36,076 nt of DNA, taken from the NCBI GenBank assembly GCA_001689515.1, contig LUJR01000044.1, positions 1 to 36,076 on the forward strand, in the 5' to 3' direction. Made by a program: the position numbers and the translations under genes. This stretch comes from Bacteroidales bacterium M7 (lineage in GTDB: Bacteria; Bacteroidota; Bacteroidia; Bacteroidales; Muribaculaceae). The notes beneath the pieces are model-generated. The model ran no database searches. It saw only the letters and a list, made by a program, of their open reading frames with translations, and was not told the DNA's origin. Shown here piece after piece: positions 25,385 to 33,634 of this stretch; position 1 is the first letter of the stretch, and each line of letters begins with the position of its first letter.

Positions 25385-27697
25385 ATGCCACGCCTGCTGC
25401 TTATCCTCCTCGTATTCATGTCGGTTCTGCCGCTCTCTGCCCATCAACGGGTGGGACTTGTGCTCAGCGGTGGCGGTGCCAAGGGTATAGCCCACATCGG
25501 TGTCATCCAGGCTCTTGAGGATCATGAAGTGACGATTGACTGTATCGCCGGGACATCCATGGGCGCTATTGTCGGCAGTCTCTATGCTATGGGCTATTCC
25601 CCCTCCGAGATGATGGCTCTGATCAAATCGCCGGAGTTCGCTGACTGGTCACAAGGGCGTATAAATCAGGCGTATACCTATTATATGCTGGAGCAGCAGC
25701 CGTCCCCGGCTCTGACCCACATCAATCTCGGCTTCAACGACAGCATCAACACCACGAGCATACTCCCGACGAGCCTCATAAATCCCATACCGATGAGTTT
25801 CGGGTTCATGGAACTGTTCGGACCCTCTACAGCCCAGTGTCGTGGTGACTTTGACCGGCTGTTTGTTCCCTTCAGGTGTGTCTACTCCGATGTCTATAAC
25901 AAACACAAGGTGGTTGTCTCCCACGGCGATCTTGGTGATGCAGTGCGGGCTTCGATGAGTTTCCCGTTGGTATTCAAGCCCATAGAGATTGACGGCGTGC
26001 TGGCATATGATGGCGGCATCTATGATAATTTTCCGGTGGATGTGATGCGACAGGATTTCAAACCTGACATAATGATAGGAGTGGATGTGTCCGCTCCCAA
26101 TGCCAAGCCGTCACCTAATGATCTTATGGCTCAGGTCGAGGATATGATTATGCAGAAGAGTGACTACAATCTCCCTGCCGATGAGGGCATCCGCATAAAG
26201 CTTGACCTCGAACGCTTCTCTTTGCTGGATTTCCAGCAGGCTGATGCTATCTATGACATAGGCTACCGTCATGCCGAGGCGATGATTGACTCCATCATGG
26301 GGCGTGTGACCGCCCGCACTCCGTCGGCTGTGCTAAAGCAGCGACGCGAGAAGTGGCGCAGTGCCACCCCTCCGCTGGTTTTTGACTCGGTGGCGGTCAG
26401 CGGCGTGACGGCTCCGCAGGCGCGCTATGTTACCCGCATTTTTGACAATGACGCGGATGCCGACACTTTTGGCATCACACAGGCGCGTGCGGCTTTCTAC
26501 AGGGCTGTCTCTCCGGGACGTTTCAGCACGTTGACACCTCACGCTGACTATGACAGCATTTCAGGCTTGTTCCGTCTGCGCCTTGACGGCACAGTGAAAC
26601 GCAGTTTTGATGTGGCTGGAGGCGGATTCATCACATCTTCCACCACCTCTTTCTTGTTTCTCTCGGGCACTTACAACAATCTGACATCACATATCACCAC
26701 TGCCAATGTCTCGGCATGGCTCGGTCAGAGCTACATGGCAGCCTATGGCAGCCTGTCGCACGGACTGTCTACTCCGATACCCATGAACATAGGATTGCAG
26801 ACAGCCATCATGCGTCAGAAATTCAACGAGGACGAGAAGCTGTTCTATGACTGGTCATCTCCGGCATTCATCACCAAGTCGCAGTTCTACGCCAATCTCT
26901 ACTGGAGCATGGCTCCGACGAGCCGCTCCAAACTGTCATTCTCCGCTGGTTACGGCCACCTGTGGGACACGTTCTTCTCCGGGCTGTTTGATGGCGAGGA
27001 TGACCGTGGCAGAGACCATACTCATCTTGATCTTGGGCAGGCGGCTGTGGAGTGGGAACGTTCATATCTTGACAACATACTCTATCCCACCGACGGGAGC
27101 TTTGCCAAAGTGAGATTTTCGGGGGTCATAGGTAATGTAGACTATGATCCGTTTGCTTCCACCCTTCCGGGCGCATCGTCTCTTGGTGACCGTGACCGCA
27201 TGATGTCATGGCTCACTCTTGAAGCTGAAGGGTCGAAATACTGGCATCTCCGACGCCACTTTTCGCTCGGACTGTCAGGGCATGCCATAGCTTCCACGCG
27301 CAAGCTCCTCAATGGCTATACGGCATCGTTGGTCATGGCTCCGGCATTTACTCCTACTGCTTCCAGCTTCAATGCCTACAATCCAGCCTTCCGTGCCAAC
27401 TCGTGGGTGGCTGGAGGTGTCAATCCAGTGTGGCATCCGACATCCAACCTGCAACTGCGTGGTACCTTTAACTGCTTCGTTCCAGCCCGCAAAATCATCC
27501 GCGACACCGACAATCCCTATCTGCCGCGATACGGATGCTGGTTTGACTCACCCCAGTTCTACGGCGAGATTCAGGCTGTGCTGACCACGCCCTTTGCCGC
27601 CCTCACCGCCTACGTCAACTATCAGAGTTATCCCGGCTGTAACTGGAATGCCGGCATCTCCCTCGGTCTCTTCCACCTCGCCCCCTCCTTCCTCTGA
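25385..27697 (+). CDS. patatin-like phospholipase with C-terminal outer-membrane barrel
   Basis: A 770-residue protein with a signal peptide (about 1-19), a patatin lipase domain (about 22-310), a short POTRA-like segment (about 345-400) and a C-terminal region of alternating beta strands (about 405-770) typical of an outer-membrane barrel. The lipase elements are complete: oxyanion loop GGGAKG (29-34), nucleophile elbow GTSMG (56-60; S58) and the catalytic Asp in DGG (D209). This is the architecture of the PlpD/type Vd group, in which the lipase is carried to the surface or kept at the outer membrane. The substrate is likely phospholipid but is not determined. It probably shares a transcript with serB, since no promoter is seen between them. 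It is followed 34 nt later by palindromic element F. Confidence 0.9.
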   Translation: MPRLLLILLVFMSVLPLSAHQRVGLVLSGGGAKGIAHIGVIQALEDHEVTIDCIAGTSMGAIVGSLYAMGYSPSEMMALIKSPEFADWSQGRINQAYTYYMLEQQPSPALTHINLGFNDSINTTSILPTSLINPIPMSFGFMELFGPSTAQCRGDFDRLFVPFRCVYSDVYNKHKVVVSHGDLGDAVRASMSFPLVFKPIEIDGVLAYDGGIYDNFPVDVMRQDFKPDIMIGVDVSAPNAKPSPNDLMAQVEDMIMQKSDYNLPADEGIRIKLDLERFSLLDFQQADAIYDIGYRHAEAMIDSIMGRVTARTPSAVLKQRREKWRSATPPLVFDSVAVSGVTAPQARYVTRIFDNDADADTFGITQARAAFYRAVSPGRFSTLTPHADYDSISGLFRLRLDGTVKRSFDVAGGGFITSSTTSFLFLSGTYNNLTSHITTANVSAWLGQSYMAAYGSLSHGLSTPIPMNIGLQTAIMRQKFNEDEKLFYDWSSPAFITKSQFYANLYWSMAPTSRSKLSFSAGYGHLWDTFFSGLFDGEDDRGRDHTHLDLGQAAVEWERSYLDNILYPTDGSFAKVRFSGVIGNVDYDPFASTLPGASSLGDRDRMMSWLTLEAEGSKYWHLRRHFSLGLSGHAIASTRKLLNGYTASLVMAPAFTPTASSFNAYNPAFRANSWVAGGVNPVWHPTSNLQLRGTFNCFVPARKIIRDTDNPYLPRYGCWFDSPQFYGEIQAVLTTPFAALTAYVNYQSYPGCNWNAGISLGLFHLAPSFL

Positions 27698-27731
27698 AAA
27701 TGAGCGCAGTGTAGTTGTCGTCATCCTGTAG

Positions 27732-27962
27732 GAGGGCGTTGCAGAACTTAATAATCCTCAATGTGTAGGATTCTTTGACATGGTAAGGCGCGGCATAGCC
27801 GCGGCGGGAGTAGTAGCCACAAGCTGCACAAGCCCTTTGGGCTTGCTTGCATGTGGCTATTACTCCCCTCGCGGTTAACACCGCGAGCCTTAAACAGCGG
27901 CACGCCGCGTCCCTACATCCATAGTCAAGATGACCACTTGTGACGAGTTCTGCAACACCCTC
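27732..27962. repeat. palindromic element F: 231-bp MITE-like element with nested stems
   Basis: Outer ends GAGGGCGTTGCAGAACTT (27732-27749) and, inverted, GAGGGTGTTGCAGAACTC (27945-27962) match at 16 of 18. Inside are several nested inverted repeats: 27806-27821 with 27852-27867 (15 of 16), CAAGCCC 27829-27835 with GGGCTTG 27839-27845, CTCGCGGT 27868-27875 with ACCGCGAG 27880-27887, and TAAGGC 27784-27789 with GCCTTA 27887-27892. No gene is visible. It fills most of the 325-nt space between the patatin gene and zupT. Confidence 0.8.
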
Positions 27963-28022
27963 GAAAACCGCAAAATATGGTGATACTCACAACGATTGAC
28001 AATACAAACATGTTATAATGAC

Positions 28023-28820
28023 ATGGACGCATCACAGGTACTTATAGCGATTGCATTGACGTTTGTCGCCGGGCTGTCTACTGGCATCGGCGGTTTCATA
28101 TCTTTCTTCACCAAGGCGAGTGACAGCCGTGTCTTGGCTGGAGCCTTGGGCTTGTCTGCTGGTGTGATGGTATACATATCATTCATGGAGCTGCTTCCCC
28201 AGGCTATGGAGCACATGGCGCTCTCCATGTCGGATGTTCATGCTCGGCTATGGTCTCTGGTCGCCTTTTTCGGGGGTATGGCGTTGATTGCTGCGATTGA
28301 CTGGCTGATACCCGAGGACGAAAACCCCCATGAAGTCCACTCTCTGTCGGAACTTGACAAAGCTAACAGCCACCACCTCAGACGCACGGGCATCGTGCTT
28401 GCCATGGCTATCACTATCCATAATTTCCCCGAAGGAATAGCCACCTTCGTGACGGCTCTCAATGGAGTGGAGATGGCTCTCCCCATCGTCATTGCCATTG
28501 CCATCCATAACATCCCCGAGGGCATAGCTGTAAGTGTCCCCATCTACCAGTCTACCGGGAGCCGCAAGAAGGCTATGACATGGACGGTGCTTTCCGGACT
28601 TGCCGAACCGGTGGGCGCCGTGGTCGCAGCCCTGTTCCTTTTGCCTTTCTGGTCTCCGATGATTGACGCGGTGTGCGTAGCAGCTGTGGCAGGTATCATG
28701 GTCTACATCTCGTTTGACGAACTTCTTCCCAACGCCGAAAGCCACGGACACCATCACCTCGTCCTCGGCGGCGTGATAGTCGGCATGCTCCTGATGGGAG
28801 CCTCCCTCCTCATTCTCTGA
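28023..28820 (+). CDS. zupT: ZIP-family metal transporter (ZupT type)
   Basis: Inner-membrane importer of zinc and possibly iron or manganese. A 265-residue protein with about eight hydrophobic segments and the two ZIP metal-site motifs HNFPEG (133-138) and HNIPEG (162-167), plus SFMELLP (53-59) and SFDELLP near the C-terminus. A His-containing loop (HEVHSLSELDKANSHH, about 103-118) lies between segments, as usual for ZIP proteins. The ATG at 28023 (MDASQVLIAIAL) is preferred to a TTG at 27996 because it begins at the first membrane segment. No Bacteroidetes-type promoter was found between it and element F. Palindromic element D follows 46 nt after the stop. Confidence 0.92.
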   Translation: MDASQVLIAIALTFVAGLSTGIGGFISFFTKASDSRVLAGALGLSAGVMVYISFMELLPQAMEHMALSMSDVHARLWSLVAFFGGMALIAAIDWLIPEDENPHEVHSLSELDKANSHHLRRTGIVLAMAITIHNFPEGIATFVTALNGVEMALPIVIAIAIHNIPEGIAVSVPIYQSTGSRKKAMTWTVLSGLAEPVGAVVAALFLLPFWSPMIDAVCVAAVAGIMVYISFDELLPNAESHGHHHLVLGGVIVGMLLMGASLLIL

Positions 28821-28866
28821 TTATCCCTACGTCCATATGCTTTTATGGATTGACCGCAAATCTGAC

Positions 28867-28890
28867 TGTAGGGACATGCCATGGCATGTC
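28867..28890. repeat. palindromic element D (single unit)
   Basis: A single 24-bp unit beginning TGTAGGG and containing the perfect palindrome ACATGCCATGGCATGT. It is the same unit as one arm of element B and lies 46 nt after the zupT stop. Confidence 0.8.
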
Positions 28891-28928
28891 TGCCTCTCCC
28901 ATCATGAACACATCTGATACGTGCAAAA

Positions 28929-28971
28929 AAAGCATCGGGCTGCAACCTCAATGGCTGCAGCCCGATGCTTT
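28929..28971 (-). terminator. Rho-independent terminator of the ppiD-TPR operon
   Basis: Perfect 16-bp stem, 28929-28944 (AAAGCATCGGGCTGCA) with 28956-28971, 11-nt loop, followed on the minus strand by a run of U. It starts 15 nt after the TPR gene stop. Confidence 0.9.
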
Positions 28972-28986
28972 AGGGTATTGATGGTA

Positions 28987-29664
28987 TCACTCGCCGGCTT
29001 CTGCCTTGGCACGGTCGAGATACTTCTGCATGTCTACATTGATTGAAGGACCGTAATCGGGATATTCGTCAACGATTTCCTGATATGTGGCAGCCTCTTT
29101 CTTGTAATCCTTGAGTTCGCGGTACACAGTAGCTTCCTTCATCAGGAAGTAGGGGGTATATGCGGGATTCTCGTCAGAGATTTTCACAGCCTTCTCGTAG
29201 CAGTCGAGAGCCTCCTCATAGTTCTTGAGGTTGACGTAGCAGTCGCCCTTAAGAGCCTGTGAGCTTGCGCCGATGAGGCTTTCAGATGCCTTGTAGTCGT
29301 TGAGGTAGTTGATGGCTTCCTGCCACTGTCCCTGCTTGTAGAGGAGGATGGCAGCGTTGAGCTTGGCGCGGTTGCCGCCTTCGTGGCCGTAGTCGGCAGC
29401 CACCTGCTTGTACTGCACGAGGGCGAGCGAGTCGTTGCCCTCAGAGAGGGTCATGTCAGCCTGGCCGATGGCGTTCTGGGCTGCCTCTGCGCCTGGTTTG
29501 TGGATAGCGTAGATATAGAGGAGCACGATGCACACCACAGCTGCCACGGCGATACATATCCAGGCTATGATCTTCTGGTTGTTCTGCACCTTCTGCTCTA
29601 TGCCTGTGAGCTGGTCATTGAGGTTGTCAATGGTGGTGCGTGTTTCTTCGTTATTGTTAGCCAT
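28987..29664 (-). CDS. TPR protein with N-terminal membrane anchor (YfgM-like)
   Basis: A 225-residue protein with a charged N-terminus, one membrane segment (about 32-52) and a periplasmic domain of tetratricopeptide repeats (about 75-215), for example ALKGDCYVNLKNYEEALDCYEKAV and EATVYRELKDYKKEAATYQEIV. It begins 42 nt after the ppiD-like gene and ends at that operon's terminator. In Escherichia coli the TPR membrane protein YfgM has the same layout and partners PpiD at the Sec translocon. By topology and gene pairing this could be its functional counterpart; sequence homology to YfgM is not established here. Confidence 0.8.
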   Translation of the reverse strand: MANNNEETRTTIDNLNDQLTGIEQKVQNNQKIIAWICIAVAAVVCIVLLYIYAIHKPGAEAAQNAIGQADMTLSEGNDSLALVQYKQVAADYGHEGGNRAKLNAAILLYKQGQWQEAINYLNDYKASESLIGASSQALKGDCYVNLKNYEEALDCYEKAVKISDENPAYTPYFLMKEATVYRELKDYKKEAATYQEIVDEYPDYGPSINVDMQKYLDRAKAEAGE

Positions 29665-29706
29665 GATTAGTCTAAAATATTGGATGTAGGGTGGTTGCTA
29701 ATGAGA

Positions 29707-31797
29707 TTAGTGGTTGTCGTTGTAGAACTTGAGGATGTTGTTCTGCACCTTCTCCTTGCCGCGGAGTATGTTGGTCAGCTGCTGAGAAAGGGCTATGGCA
29801 CCACGGGCACGGAGATACTGGGTCGAGCTTTCGGTGAAGTTGTAAGGACGGCCCTCGTCGTTGACTGAGGTTACGCTGAACACTACCACTCCCTGGTTGC
29901 CCTGCATGGGACCTACCAGCTGGCCTGCTTTGGCTACGGATGCCTTGGCTGTGAGTGCGCTTTCGCCCATGCCGATCTTAGGTATCATGAACTGACCGAA
30001 TGACACAGAGGTCGTGTCAGCCTGTGTGCCCATCAGGGCTGCGTAGCCTGCCACGTCTTTGGCTTTGCCCTTGTACTGTGCCATGAGCTTCTCTGCCTTC
30101 TTGTCGTTGGTTATCTGGCGTACGATATATTCGCGCACGGTGGGATCGCTGTAGGGAGCGTAAGCATCGTTGTAGATGTCATCGAGAGCTACAGCCATGA
30201 AGTGTCCGGAATCCTCTCCGCCGAGCACATCGCTGACCTGACCTTTCTTGGCATTCATAGCCCACGACACGGCATTGCGGCTGTCCTCTATGCCGCCTAC
30301 CTGCGGGGTAGAGACTGTGATGTTAGCGTTCTGGAGCACATAACCTGCCTTTTCGGCGTTGGCGTTGAATGCCTCGGCGGTCTTGTTGTCGGCGAGGAAC
30401 TTGTCAAGACCCTGCAAGAGCTTGTTGATAGTGGCGTTGCTGGGGTCGACGGTATAGGTGACAAGAGCATAGTCATATACGGTCACGGGAGCCTTGATCT
30501 GGTTGACGCGGATGATGCGTCCGCCCTGTGAAGCGGCGAGGGTGTCAGGCGAGAAGTACACGCCCTGGGCTGCGCCGGTGACTGTCTCTTTGAGCTGAGC
30601 AGCCTGGGGGTCGAGAAGCGAGAGCCACAGGTCTTTCTGTGAACCCTGCACGTTGTTGCCAGCGGCTACATCCTCAAATTTGAGCGTTCCGCCGTTGAGA
30701 CCGTTGATTATAGAGTCGCGCTCTGCCTTGCTGCCGGCGATGGCGATTACGTCGATGTTGACAGAGTCGACATCAGAAGAGCGGCGTATCATCTTGGCGA
30801 TGGTATAAGCGTCACCGGTGTTGTTGATGACCTTGACTGCCGAGTCTGACGATGCCTGGAGGAATTCCTTGAGGCGGTTGTCACGCAGATTGCCGAGCGA
30901 AGAGGTCTGACGGTTGACCACGAAGTCGGTCATCTCGGCGAGTCCCTGGGTCTCGGGCATTGCGGTAAGAGCTGCGATGGCTTCGTCTACACGCTTCTGT
31001 GCTGCAGCACGGTCTTCGGCTGAGGGGATGATGGGTACGTTGACATAGCTGATGCGTCGCATCTCCTCGTTGAGGGCGAAGCGCTTGCGCTCCTTCTCGT
31101 AGCGGGCTTTGATCTCGTCATCGGAAATTTCGCCGATTTCGCTGTCTGGCACTGATGTGAATGCTTTCTGAGCAAACACGATGTTGGCAACGTGGTTGTT
31201 GTCATCGTAGAGTGACTTGGCATCAAGCTCATTGGCTACGAGGGTACCTGCAAAGAGGTTCTGGAACTTTTGCTGCAGCAGAGACTGTTCCACCTGCTTC
31301 TCCAGGTCGAGCCAGTAGGCGCGGAGTTGCTGAGCCTGCTGCTCGGTGATGCCGTATTTTGATGGGTTGTATGCCATGTCGTGGAGTTCGGAGGCTGAAT
31401 TGACCCCCATCTGTGAGCGTACCATCTGGTCGAGGTATGCTGAGCCATTGCCCACCATGGCGTTGGTGAGTTCGGCGTCTGACACTGTCAGACCGAGGTC
31501 TTCGATTTCCTGCTTGTAGAGTGACTCGGCTATGAGCTGGTCGAGCACCTGCTGCTGGAGCACTGCATTGTCAATGTTGCGTCCGCTCTGCTGCATCTGG
31601 TGGTTTGCTGCTTCGAGACGGTCCTGAAACTCACGGATGTCGATTTTTTGTCCGCCCACCTTGGCTATGGTGGTGCCGGTACCAAACAGAGTGCGTCCTG
31701 AGGTGAAGAAGTCACCAATGATAAAAGCAATCAGGGCTGCACCGATAATGACCAGCAAGAGCACTGACTTGCTGCGGATTTTCTCTAAGGTTGCCAT
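29707..31797 (-). CDS. ppiD: PpiD-like membrane-anchored periplasmic chaperone/peptidyl-prolyl isomerase
   Basis: PpiD helps newly secreted proteins fold as they leave the Sec channel. A 696-residue protein with one N-terminal membrane anchor (about 11-28), a SurA-like N-terminal chaperone region (about 40-220, VGGQKIDIREFQDRLE and QQVLDQLIAESLYKQEIEDLGL), a degenerate central parvulin-like region (about 340-450) and a C-terminal helical segment (YIVRQITNDKKAEKLMAQYKG). Catalytic isomerase residues cannot be assigned by eye, so chaperone function is safer than isomerase. It is first in a two-gene operon with the TPR protein. Its promoter lies at the metK terminator. Confidence 0.88.
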   Translation of the reverse strand: MATLEKIRSKSVLLLVIIGAALIAFIIGDFFTSGRTLFGTGTTIAKVGGQKIDIREFQDRLEAANHQMQQSGRNIDNAVLQQQVLDQLIAESLYKQEIEDLGLTVSDAELTNAMVGNGSAYLDQMVRSQMGVNSASELHDMAYNPSKYGITEQQAQQLRAYWLDLEKQVEQSLLQQKFQNLFAGTLVANELDAKSLYDDNNHVANIVFAQKAFTSVPDSEIGEISDDEIKARYEKERKRFALNEEMRRISYVNVPIIPSAEDRAAAQKRVDEAIAALTAMPETQGLAEMTDFVVNRQTSSLGNLRDNRLKEFLQASSDSAVKVINNTGDAYTIAKMIRRSSDVDSVNIDVIAIAGSKAERDSIINGLNGGTLKFEDVAAGNNVQGSQKDLWLSLLDPQAAQLKETVTGAAQGVYFSPDTLAASQGGRIIRVNQIKAPVTVYDYALVTYTVDPSNATINKLLQGLDKFLADNKTAEAFNANAEKAGYVLQNANITVSTPQVGGIEDSRNAVSWAMNAKKGQVSDVLGGEDSGHFMAVALDDIYNDAYAPYSDPTVREYIVRQITNDKKAEKLMAQYKGKAKDVAGYAALMGTQADTTSVSFGQFMIPKIGMGESALTAKASVAKAGQLVGPMQGNQGVVVFSVTSVNDEGRPYNFTESSTQYLRARGAIALSQQLTNILRGKEKVQNNILKFYNDNH

Positions 31798-31911
31798 TTA
31801 AGCTGTTAGTCGGTTTATTTTGTAATTGATTTTGTGATTTTTAAGTCGTTGATGGTATCAGCTCAGCTAAGTGAACCGTATGCGTCGTCAAAGATGTTTT
31901 AAGAAAAATTT

Positions 31912-31949
31912 GTGCGTCTAAATGCTTTATTATCGGCATTTAAACGCAC
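31912..31949 (-). terminator. terminator of metK
   Basis: A 14-bp stem with one mismatch (31912-31925 with 31936-31949), 10-nt loop, and on the minus strand a U-rich tail (complement of 31901-31911). The upstream arm abuts the -7 box of the next promoter. Confidence 0.8.
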
Positions 31950-31979
31950 AAAGATAGTGCTTTTTAACGGGTGTTCAAA
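31949..31979 (-). promoter_or_regulatory. promoter of the ppiD-TPR operon, overlapping the metK terminator
   Basis: Minus strand TTTG (31976-31979), 19 nt, TATCTTTG (31949-31956). The predicted start near 31942 falls inside the terminator stem, so transcripts from here lack most of one arm. The leader to the ppiD ATG is about 145 nt. Confidence 0.75.
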
Positions 31980-32023
31980 ATTGCAAATGCTTTTTTTGCG
32001 CAATTTTGGGCGGATTTCGGTTG

Positions 32024-33325
32024 TCATTTCAGCCCGAAAGCCTCGCGCATCTGCTCTACCATGTCGAGTTTCTCCCAGGTGAACAGCTCTACTTCGATGT
32101 CCTTGTCGCCTGCTCCCTTGGAGTGGAAATGCTTGGTTACGGTCTGCGGTTCGCGTCCCACGTGGCCGTAGGCTGCGGTCTCCTCGTAGATGGGCTGTCG
32201 GAGTTTGAGCCGCTTCTCTATAGCAGCGGGGCGCATGTCGACCATAGCTGCCACCTTTGCTGAAATCTCGCCGTCGCTCATAGCCACTTTGGCAGTGCCT
32301 CGGGTGTTTACGTAGAGGCTCACAGGTTGCGCCACGCCGATAGCATATGCCACCTGCACGAGAGCTTCGCGAGCCACGCCGGCTGCCACAAGGTTTTTGG
32401 CTATATGGCGGGCTGCATAGGCTGCCGAACGGTCTACTTTGGATGGATCTTTGCCCGAAAATGCGCCGCCGCCGTGTGCGCCTCTGCCTCCGTAAGTGTC
32501 AACGATAATTTTACGGCCTGTGAGTCCGGTGTCGCCGTGGGGACCGCCGATGACAAACTTGCCTGTCGGGTTGACATGCAGTGTTACATCGCTGCTTATC
32601 AGTGATTTGATGCTCTCAGGGAGCTTCGCGGTTACGCGAGGAAGCAGGATGGTCTCTACATCGTGGCGTATCTTGGCGAGCATCTCTTCGTCGGCTTGCG
32701 CCTGTGTCTTGCCTTCGCCTGGAGTGATGAAGTCATCGTGCTGTGTGCTGATGACGATGGTGTCTACTCTGACAGGTTGTCCGTCAGGGGTGTATTCTAC
32801 TGTCACCTGGCTCTTGGCATCTGGACGCAGGTAGGGCATCTCTTTGCCTTCACGGCGTATGTCAGCAAGTTCGCGCAGCAGGGCGTGGCTGAGGTCGACG
32901 GTCAGAGGCATATAGTTGGCGGTCTCATCGGTAGCGTAGCCGAACATCATGCCCTGGTCTCCGGCACCTTGCTGCTCTGCTTCCTCGCGTGTCACGCCGC
33001 GCGCTATGTCGGGACTCTGCTCGTGGAGCGCGCTGAACACTCCGCATGAGCTGCCGTCAAACATCAGGTCGCTCCTGTTGTAGCCGATACGGTTGATGAC
33101 ATCGCGTGACACCTCCATCAGGTCGATGTAGGCGTTAGATGTGACTTCGCCTGCCACCACTACCTGTCCGGTGGTGACGAGGGTCTCGCATGCCACATGG
33201 CTTGCGGGGTCGTAGGCAAGAAAATTGTCGAGGATTGCGTCTGAAATCTGGTCAGCCACTTTGTCGGGATGCCCCTCGCTGACTGATTCCGAAGTGAATA
33301 GGTAATTGTTGGGATTGCGGTCCAT
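32024..33325 (-). CDS. metK: S-adenosylmethionine synthetase
   Basis: Makes S-adenosylmethionine from methionine and ATP; cytoplasmic and essential in most bacteria. It is 433 residues long. Key motifs are SEGHPDK (16-22, ATP-site His19), GAGDQGMMFGYA (120-131) and the P-loop-like GGGAFSGKDPSKVDRSAAY (about 285-303). There are small insertions typical of Bacteroidetes forms. It is monocistronic, with a good promoter 142 nt upstream and a terminator 74 nt downstream. The leader has two small stems (GGGTC/GACCC near 33393-33411 and GCATT/AATGC) but nothing I can match to a known SAM riboswitch. Confidence 0.98.
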   Translation of the reverse strand: MDRNPNNYLFTSESVSEGHPDKVADQISDAILDNFLAYDPASHVACETLVTTGQVVVAGEVTSNAYIDLMEVSRDVINRIGYNRSDLMFDGSSCGVFSALHEQSPDIARGVTREEAEQQGAGDQGMMFGYATDETANYMPLTVDLSHALLRELADIRREGKEMPYLRPDAKSQVTVEYTPDGQPVRVDTIVISTQHDDFITPGEGKTQAQADEEMLAKIRHDVETILLPRVTAKLPESIKSLISSDVTLHVNPTGKFVIGGPHGDTGLTGRKIIVDTYGGRGAHGGGAFSGKDPSKVDRSAAYAARHIAKNLVAAGVAREALVQVAYAIGVAQPVSLYVNTRGTAKVAMSDGEISAKVAAMVDMRPAAIEKRLKLRQPIYEETAAYGHVGREPQTVTKHFHSKGAGDKDIEVELFTWEKLDMVEQMREAFGLK

Positions 33326-33466
33326 AGCTTTTAAAATTAATTGTGATTGATAATAAAACCTACAGCCGTTTGCATTTTTAGCGATGCGTAATGCAGGGTC
33401 GCGTGTGCTGACCCGTTTTTAGCATTTTTTCGAGTGGTTGCAAGCAGCCAAATCTTTCCACCGCCG

Positions 33467-33497
33467 CAAAGGTACGAATTTTCCTCCGACCTGTCAA
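33467..33497 (-). promoter_or_regulatory. promoter of metK
   Basis: Minus strand TTG (33495-33497), 20 nt, TACCTTTG (33467-33474). Predicted start near 33460, giving a leader of about 135 nt. Confidence 0.75.
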
Positions 33498-33530
33498 CCC
33501 TCCGACCAAAAAGTGAAAAATGAATCGTCA

Positions 33531-33626
33531 GCATGTAGGGACATGCCACGGCTTGTCCGCATCCCCCGACATTTTGCAAATGCTCCTCCTGGAGGGGCGG
33601 ACATGCCACGGCTTGTCCCTACATGC
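33531..33626. repeat. palindromic element E: paired units with direct cores
   Basis: Two 30-bp units, 33531-33560 and 33597-33626. The outer parts (GCATGTAGGGACA and TGTCCCTACATGC) are inverted, but the core ACATGCCACGGCTTGT is imperfectly palindromic and is present in the same orientation in both units, unlike elements B and C. It starts 8 nt after the stop of the minus-strand lipoprotein gene. Confidence 0.8.
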
Positions 33627-33634
33627 GGTCGGGG

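Noticed and set aside
27996..28019. TTGACA and TATAAT boxes upstream of zupT, resembling a sigma-70 promoter
   Set aside because: The spacer is only 12 nt and Bacteroidetes primary sigma uses TTTG / TAnnTTTG, so this is most likely chance.
33326..33460. SAM riboswitch in the metK leader
   Set aside because: The leader has small stems (for example GGGTC/GACCC) but no arrangement I can match to a known SAM-binding class. A covariance-model search would settle it.
33337..33609. 90-residue open frame on the minus strand
   Set aside because: It runs through the metK leader and palindromic element E, and its N-terminus is translated repeat.
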